NCBI RefSeq assembly: GCF_017591425.1
Contig: NW_024465885.1
Coordinates: 39,502,501-39,566,500, forward strand
Length of the DNA: 64,000 bases
Direction of reading: 5' to 3'
Source: Ochotona curzoniae
Lineage: Eukaryota > Chordata > Mammalia > Lagomorpha > Ochotonidae
Shown: positions 58,791-64,000 of the stretch, one piece after another
Layout: every line of letters begins with the position of its first letter
Position numbering within the stretch: the stretch's first letter is position 1
The notes under the pieces: generated by a model
What the model saw: only the letters and a program-made list of their open reading frames with translations
The model's database searches: none
Told to the model about the DNA's origin: nothing
Made by a program: the position numbers and the translations under genes

Positions 58791-60070
58791 AAGTTAAGCA
58801 GAAAACTCGACATAAGAATGACAGGACCAAATCGCAACCTTTCACTATTAACATTAAATATGAATGGCTTAAACTCACTTATCAAAGACATATATTCACA
58901 GAATAAATCAAAAAGCAGGACCTGTCAATCTGTTGCCTATAAGAGACACATGTAATCAGCAAAGATACAAAAAAGCTGAAAGTGGAAAGATGGAAAAGGC
59001 TATTTCACACCAAAAGAAAGGAAAAAAAGAGCTGGTGCAGCCATCTAACATCGGATGGTATAGACTTCACCATGAAAAACACTAAAAGAGATGGAGAGGG
59101 ACACTGCATAATGACAAAGGGGTCCATCTAGCAAGAAGAAATAACAGCAATCAATCTATATCTGCTGAATACAAGAGCACCTGGCTACATCAAACAATTA
59201 TTGATGCACCTACGGGGAGATACAGATGCCAATACAATAATAGTGGGGGACCTTAACACCCCATTAACATCAATGGACAGATCAATGAGACAGAAACTCA
59301 GCCAGAAGGCAACAGGTCTCACATAGGCAATAGAACAAATGTACTTGATTGATATTTACGGATCTGTTCATCCCCTGGACGCTGACTATACGTTTTTTCA
59401 GCTGTATATAGAACCATCTCCAGGATTAACCATATCATAGGTTACAAAAAAAGCCACAGTAATTAAAATAAACTGAAATCATCCCATGCATCTTCTCAGA
59501 CCACCACAAAGTGAAACCAGACACCAGTAAGTCAAAATACCCCTGAAAATTGGTAAGTTCTTTGGAGCTAAACAACATGCTACTGAACAAACAATGGGTA
59601 AGAGAGGAAATCAAAAAGGAAATTTTAAAATTCCTTGAAACCAATGAAGGCGTAAGCACAACCTACCAAAACCTGTTGGACTCTGTTAAGAGGCAAATTT
59701 ATTGCAATTAGTTCCTATATTAGGAAACAAGGGAAAATAAAAACAGGTAAATGAGCTAAGCATATGTCCGAAGGGACTAGAAAAATAACAGCAAAATGAT
59801 TCTGATATCAATACAAAATAAGAAATAATCAAAACAAGAGAGGAAATAAGCCAAATAGAGACCAAAAGAAAAATACATGAAAATCAGTGAAACAAAGATT
59901 TAGTTCTTCATGAAAATAAATAGAATAGATACCTGAATGGCCCAACTGATTTAAAAAATGAGGGGAAAAAAAGCAAGGATAAACAGTATCAAGATGAAAA
60001 GGGGAACATAACAAGAGACAACATGACCATACAAAGCATAATCAGACTCTCGGACATTGTCTATGCCTAC

Positions 60071-60275
60071 ATTGCTGGGAGACACTTGGTGGCAGCATGA
60101 CGAACTTGTGAAAGATCACAAAACACACCCACTGTAAAACCGGAGGGGAACTCAGTGGGGAGGGGAAGCAAATTGCGGAGGAGGAGGAAAGGAAATTAAA
60201 CTGCATATTAAACTGTGTCATAAAACAAAATAATAATAATAATAATAAAAGGAAAAATCAAAAAAGGAACAATAT
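60071..60275 (+). mobile_element. Unclassified insert within L1 ORF2
   Basis: ORF2 sequence stops after tgtctatgcctac (about 60070) and resumes at taccaacaaatcagactttc (about 60276). In between are 205 bp of unrelated sequence starting attgctgggagacacttggt and ending in an (AAT)n tract and A-rich tail (60229-60275). The edges tatgcctaca and tataccaaca could be a decayed 10-bp target duplication. The tail suggests a retroposed element on the plus strand. No family is recognised. Confidence 0.6.
60229..60249. repeat. (AAT)n microsatellite
   Basis: About six aat units at the 3' end of the insert in ORF2. Confidence 0.9.
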
Positions 60276-61358
60276 ACCAACAAATCAGACTTTCAAAAAA
60301 TAGACAAATTCCTGAACATATATTGCCTACCAAAACTAAGTCATGAATAACAGAAAATCTAAATAAACCTATAAAAAAGACAGATATTAAATCATTCATT
60401 AAATCCCTTCCAGCAAAGAGAAACCCAGGCCCAGACAGTTTCACTGCTGAGCTCTACAAAGCATTCCAAGTTGAACTGACTCCAATTCTTCATAAACTAT
60501 TCAAAACAATAGAAGGGGAGGCAATCCTTCCAAACTCTTTCAGTGATGCCAACATCACCTTAATAAAACCAGATCGAGACACAAAAGAGAAAGACAACTA
60601 TAGACTGAAGCCCTAATGAACAGAGATGCTAAAATCTTCAACAAAGCACTAATCAACAGAACACAACACATCAGACAGATCATTCACCCAGATGGTTTAG
60701 CAAACATAAATGTATAAATGTGATATAATACACTAGGAAATTGAAGAAAAAAAATCATATTGTAGTCTCAATAGATGCAGAAAAAGCATTTGTTAAAATC
60801 TGTCACCTCTTCATGCTAAAAACTTTAAACAAGATAGTCATAGAAAGAACATTCTACAACATAATCAATGAAATTTATGAAAAACCCAAGATCAGCATCA
60901 TACTGAATGGAAAAAGATTTGAAGCTTTCCTATTAAGATCTGGAACTAGACAAGAATGCCCACTATTGCCACTGCTATTTAACATAGTTTTGGAAGTCCT
61001 CTCTAGAGCCATTAGGCAAGAAAAAGAAATTAAAGAAATTCAAATTGGAAAGAGGACATCAAACTGTCTCTGCTTGCAGGCAACATGATTCTATGCATAG
61101 GAGAACTGACTCACCAGACTGTTAGAACTTCTCAGAGATTTTGGTAAGCTGGCAGGGTGCAAAATAAATAAATACAAATCAATGGCCCTAGTGTATTCAA
61201 ACTCCAGGGCTAAAAAAGAACTAGTCACTGTGGTTCCTTTCAAAATAACAAAGAAGACAGTTTAACTTGGAATAAGCTTAACTAAAGATGTGGAAAATCT
61301 CTATGAATAAAATTACAAAAATTGGCAAAAGAAGAAGACTTTAAAAGTGGGGAAATAG

Positions 61359-61690
61359 GACCCGGCATGGTGGCCTAGTGGCTAAAGTCCTCACCCTGAA
61401 TGCATCAGGGTCCCATATGGATGCCGGTTCTAATCCTGGCAGCTCCACTTCCCATTCAGCTCCCTGCTTGTGGCCTGGGAAAGCAGTCGAGAACAGCCCA
61501 AATCCTTGGGACCCTGGACCTGTGTGGTAGACCCAGAAGAAGTTCTGGGATCCTGGCTTCGGATCGGCGCAGCACAGGCCATTGTAGCTGCTTGGGGAGT
61601 GAATCATCAGATGGAATGTCTTCCTCTCTGTCTCTCCTCCACTCTGTATATCTGACTTTGTAATAAAAATAAATAAATCTTTTTTAAAAA
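61359..61690 (+). mobile_element. C SINE inserted in L1 ORF2
   Basis: Full-length: gacccggcatggtggcctag head, ggttctaatcctggcagctc, gcctgggaaagcagtcgaga and tail gtaataaaaataaataaatc. Flanks ttaaaagtggggaaatag (61341-61358) and tttaaaaagcggagaaata (61691-61709) are an imperfect target duplication, after which the ORF2 sequence resumes. Confidence 0.95.
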
Positions 61691-61805
61691 TTTAAAAAGC
61701 GGAGAAATATACCCTGTTCCTTGATGGGCAGAGTCAACATCATCAAAATGTCCATATTACCAAAAGTAACACAGAGATTAACTCAATTCCAATCTATCAC
61801 TAGGT

Positions 61806-62394
61806 GGTGAAGATTCTGATTTGCCTATTTTTGGTAGAGATATCCCATACAGACGCTTGAGCTTTTTCCTCAGCTTCCTCAGTACCAAAATCAGAATCTT
61901 CATCATCATCCTTATCATCATCTTCATCAGCATAAAGTTTTACTTTGTTCTGAACCACCTTGCTGCCACTCCCCAGGACAGGTCACTTTTCCAGATACAC
62001 ATAAGGGATTCACAGCCTCCTTTTCATCTTCTGCCTTAGCATCTTCCCTTGCAGCTACTAAGTGCTGTCTACTGATTTGCACAGGTCCTGAATCCCATCT
62101 CAAATATAAGACCAAAGGTAGTGCTGTTTCAAAGCCACAAAGGGGAACTGTTGGTTGTATTCATATTTCAAAGTTGTGTTGCTATAATGAACCACTCTCA
62201 TAATTTATTACCTCTGCTTCCACATTTCATCTTTTGTACCTACATTTAAAACTGACCATTCTAAAAGATAACTGGTGCTCATTTTTAAATTATGGTTCAC
62301 TGTAAGTGATAATCTTTGTTAGCTTTTAGCTTACAACTGAAACAATGTCTCTAGGGCTTCAGGAAGCTTGTGTCGATCCCAATGAATATTCCTT
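61806..62394 (-). pseudogene. NPM1: Processed pseudogene of nucleophosmin
   Basis: Intact NPM1 is a nucleolar histone and ribosome chaperone of about 294 residues. Read on the minus strand this is its intronless cDNA. The start region lines up at 62394, where ATG has become AAG. A block then corresponds to the acidic-loop residues DKDYHFKVDNDENEHQLSL, and an open piece at 61927-62115 translates as GPVQISRQHLVAAREDAKAE, parallel to [20 protein letters not shown]. An acidic Asp-rich tract and a KSIRDTPAKN-like segment (61820-61870) follow. Exons are fused with no introns, and the frame is broken by stops, indels (about 10 bases lost after the KDE codons) and a shortened acidic stretch. The last quarter of the coding region, the 3' UTR and the poly(A) tail are missing at the junction with the L1. 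No promoter is visible. Confidence 0.95.
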
Positions 62395-62619
62395 GTGAAG
62401 GTAGGTTGCAGTTAGCTGAGGGAGAAGGCCAATGGAGATAGATGCCCACTGCTGCACAGTGTGGAATCACTTCAGGGCAGTCCTAAGAATTTCTAATCAA
62501 AGAGTCCTTCCCTTTCAAAAATGGACATTTGTCATTTATTTTTTCACTGAGGACATTTTTGGCCCCTTTATAATTTACTTCACTTTAAAGTGTGAAGCAT
62601 GAATCCAATTATTTTTATT
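62395..62619. other. Unassigned sequence
   Basis: The portion just above 62394 may be NPM1 5' UTR, but I could not align it convincingly. Nothing else is recognised. Confidence 0.4.
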
Positions 62620-62921
62620 TTTTATAGATTTATTTGAAAGGCAGAGTTACAGAGAGAAGGAGAGGCAGAAAGAGAGATCATCCATCCACTGATTTGCTCT
62701 CCTAAATGGCTGCAGTAGCAGAAGCTGAGCTTAAGCAAAGCCAGGAGCTTTTTCCAGGTCTCCTACCCGGATGCAGGGTCCCAATGACTAGCCACTCTCT
62801 GCTGTTTCCAAGGCCATTAGAACAGAGCTGGATAAAACGGAGTAGCTGGGACTGCAACTAGTGTCCATAAGGAATACCAGTGCTGCATGCAGAGGCTTAG
62901 CTACACCATGGCACTGGTCCC
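62620..62921 (-). mobile_element. C SINE, old copy
   Basis: Reversed tail (tagatttatttgaaaggcag), a ccatccactgatttgctctc block, gcaaagccaggagctttttc and a head ending gctacaccatggcactggtc. Member of a head-to-tail SINE cluster. Confidence 0.9.
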
Positions 62922-62923
62922 AT

Positions 62924-63208
62924 AAGATTTATTTATTTGAAAGGCAAAGTTGCAAAGAGACATGGAGAGACACACAGAGCGATACATCTTCTATTGTGGG
63001 TTCACTTCCCACATGGCTCTATCTGCTGGAGCTGGGCTATCTGAAGCCAATAGCTTAGAACTTCTTCCAGCTCTCCCATGTGGGTACAGGGGCCTAGGGG
63101 CTCGTGTCCATCTTCTGTTGCTTTCCTATGTATGCTAGTAGGATCAGACGTGAGCCAGCTGGGGACTTGAAATGGCACACATAATCTTTACATTAAATGC
63201 CACAGCTT
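62924..63208 (-). mobile_element. C SINE, old copy
   Basis: Begins immediately after the previous copy: agatttatttatttgaaagg, ggttcacttcccacatggct, cttcttccagctctcccatg, then a degraded head near taaatgccacagctt. It may have inserted next to its neighbour's A-rich tail. Confidence 0.85.
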
Positions 63209-63211
63209 GTC

Positions 63212-63345
63212 TCTATTTTTGTTTATTTAAATGGCAGAGAGATAGAGAAAGGGAAACACAGAGAGATCTTCCTTCTATTGGTTCAATCCTCAGGTGACAG
63301 GAAGGGCCAAAACCAGGAGAGTGGAACTCCAACAGTGCCTTTCAC
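63212..63345 (-). mobile_element. C SINE fragment
   Basis: A reversed tail-like ttttgtttatttaaatggca, agagatcttccttctattgg and ttcaatcctcaggtgacagg resemble the 3' half of the SINE. The 5' half is not recognisable beyond about 63345. Confidence 0.55.
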
Positions 63346-63732
63346 CTCAGCAGCAGGGCACAATGATGGAGAGGCTACTGGCTGGATAAACAGGGACTGC
63401 GGGCCTCTCCCCTGGGAGTCCCTCCTTCCATCCTTTTGCAACATGAATGACAATGTTGTGCACCTTGGGAATTTTCATGTTTTCTGTTTGCTCTTTCGAG
63501 TCTTGATTGGAACTTTCAACCAATTAACCAATGAAAAGCTCTCCACCAGTCTTGAGAACTTTCCCTTTTACACACAAGAAAAAATCCTAGACAGCTCCCA
63601 ACAGTTCTGCGCTTCAGGGACTCCTCTTAGCTTAGCTAGAAGTTCTTTGCTTCAGCTTGATTTCAATAAACTACTCCAGCTTTACACAGTATTTTTTGTC
63701 CATTCTTCCTCATCTATTCTTTTTTTTTTTTT
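63346..63732. other. Unique non-coding DNA
   Basis: No exon or repeat recognised. The 179-codon forward frame at 63197-63736 begins inside the SINE fragment and has no domain, so I do not call a gene. Confidence 0.45.
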
Positions 63733-64000
63733 TTAAAGATTTATTTTTTATTATTTTTTCATTGGAAAGGCGGATATACAGAGAGGAGAGACAGAGAGGA
63801 AGGTCTTCCGTCCGATGATTCACTCCCCAAGTGAGCGCAACGGGCCGATACTATGCCGATCCGAAGCCAGGAGCCTCTTCCGGGTCTCCCACACGGGTGC
63901 AGGTTCCCAAAGCTTTGGGCCATCCTCGACTGCTTTCCCAGGCCACAGGCAGGGAGCCGGAAGGGAAGCGGGGCTGCCGGGATTAGAACCGGCGCCCATA
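63733..64000 (-). mobile_element. Young C SINE cut by the window end
   Basis: Reversed tail after a T-run (cattggaaaggcggatatac), gattcactccccaagtgagc, aggagcctcttccgggtctc and ggattagaaccggcgcccat, the complement of the B-box region. The A-box head lies past the window edge. The CpG-rich body indicates a young copy. Confidence 0.95.

Larger units (their letters stand above)
57001..61805 (+). mobile_element. Near-full-length but degenerate L1
   Basis: L1 parts occur in order: a probable 5' region (57001-57850), ORF1-like sequence (57850-58790), ORF2 from an ATG at 58818 through the endonuclease and reverse transcriptase domains, ending abruptly near 61805 before the ORF2 C-terminus and 3' UTR. 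It carries two inserts, an unclassified 205-bp sequence at 60071 and a SINE at 61359. Deletions shorten ORF2 (for example around 59700-60000). It abuts an antisense NPM1 retrocopy. Confidence 0.85.
58818..61805 (+). pseudogene. L1 ORF2 remnant (endonuclease and reverse transcriptase)
   Basis: Starts at ATG 58818 with MTGPNRNLSLLTLNMNGLNS, which retains the endonuclease Asn at position 14. GDLNTP near 59250 keeps the Asp and Asn of the GDFNTP motif, and SDHH near 59497 keeps the Asp-His pair. The longest open piece (60741-61088, 115 codons) covers reverse transcriptase motifs: SIDAEKAF, a [19 protein letters not shown] block and AIRQEKEI. A one-base deletion follows, and the catalytic FADD site at 61073-61087 reads Leu-Ala-Gly-Asn, losing both metal-binding aspartates. 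Internal deletions, stops and two insertions confirm it is dead. The final part of ORF2 is absent. Confidence 0.9.

Noticed and set aside
63197..63736. 179-codon forward frame, longest in the window
   Set aside because: It starts inside a SINE fragment, ends in a poly(T) SINE tail and has no domain. The amino acids before the unique part are translated SINE.
1..64000. A novel multi-gene system or operon
   Set aside because: The window is mammalian repeat-rich DNA without functional genes. No gene cluster, phage, plasmid or defence-type arrangement exists here.

Overview
The window is mammalian nuclear DNA, almost certainly from a lagomorph and most likely a pika (Ochotona) rather than a rabbit. 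The main evidence is about 26 copies, on both strands and at every level of decay, of the lagomorph tRNA-derived C SINE. Each has a GGCGCAAGTGG-like A box, a GGTTCTAATCC B box and an AATAAAaATAAATAAATC tail. The pika assignment rests on remembered subfamily features and was not tested. The sequence is AT-rich, and I found no exon, CpG-island promoter, tRNA/rRNA gene or functional protein-coding gene. Open frames here fall in repeats or unique non-coding DNA and are mostly 60-180 codons. I read the window as gene-poor intergenic or deep intronic sequence.

Layout. 1-7.3 kb: unique DNA with an old SINE, a two-part forward L1 (2.6-4.4 kb), a SINE and a reverse L1 tail. 7.3-13.8 kb: one large reverse-strand L1 (3' region, ORF2, then ORF1) interrupted by a SINE and by a second reverse L1 whose 3' UTR is a long degenerate array. 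13.8-29.3 kb: the least repetitive part, with several SINEs and ancient relics (hAT-like, two MLT1-type LTRs, one split by a Tigger-like element, MIR, MER20-like, L2). 29.3-31.0 kb: a reverse L1 3' UTR array abutting an unclassified GC-rich block with an A-rich tail. 31-45 kb: SINEs, a 27-bp minisatellite (32.8-33.0 kb), a SINE insertion with a 16-bp target duplication (34.2 kb), old L1 ends, an unclassified retroposed sequence bounded by a perfect 14-bp target duplication (38.9-39.3 kb), a mariner relic (39.6 kb), MIR, L2 and a hairpin. 45-55 kb: three more L1 3' UTR arrays, two forming a large inverted pair. 55.8 kb: another very young SINE. 57-61.8 kb: a degenerate forward L1 with recognisable 5' region, ORF1, endonuclease and reverse transcriptase, carrying two insertions. 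61.8-62.4 kb: an antisense processed pseudogene of nucleophosmin (NPM1). 62.6-64 kb: a pile-up of reverse SINEs, the last cut by the window edge.

The elements share one biology. L1-encoded machinery can explain the SINE copies, the NPM1 retrocopy and the retroposed unit at 38.9 kb, and the nesting gives relative ages (MIR, L2, DNA transposons and MLT1 oldest; the SINEs at 34.2 and 55.8 kb youngest). I see no cellular pathway or new defence-type system. The items most worth following are the 38.9-kb retroposed unit, the 205-bp insert inside L1 ORF2 at 60.1 kb, the GC-rich block at 30.6-31.0 kb, and the array-bearing L1 3' UTR family.
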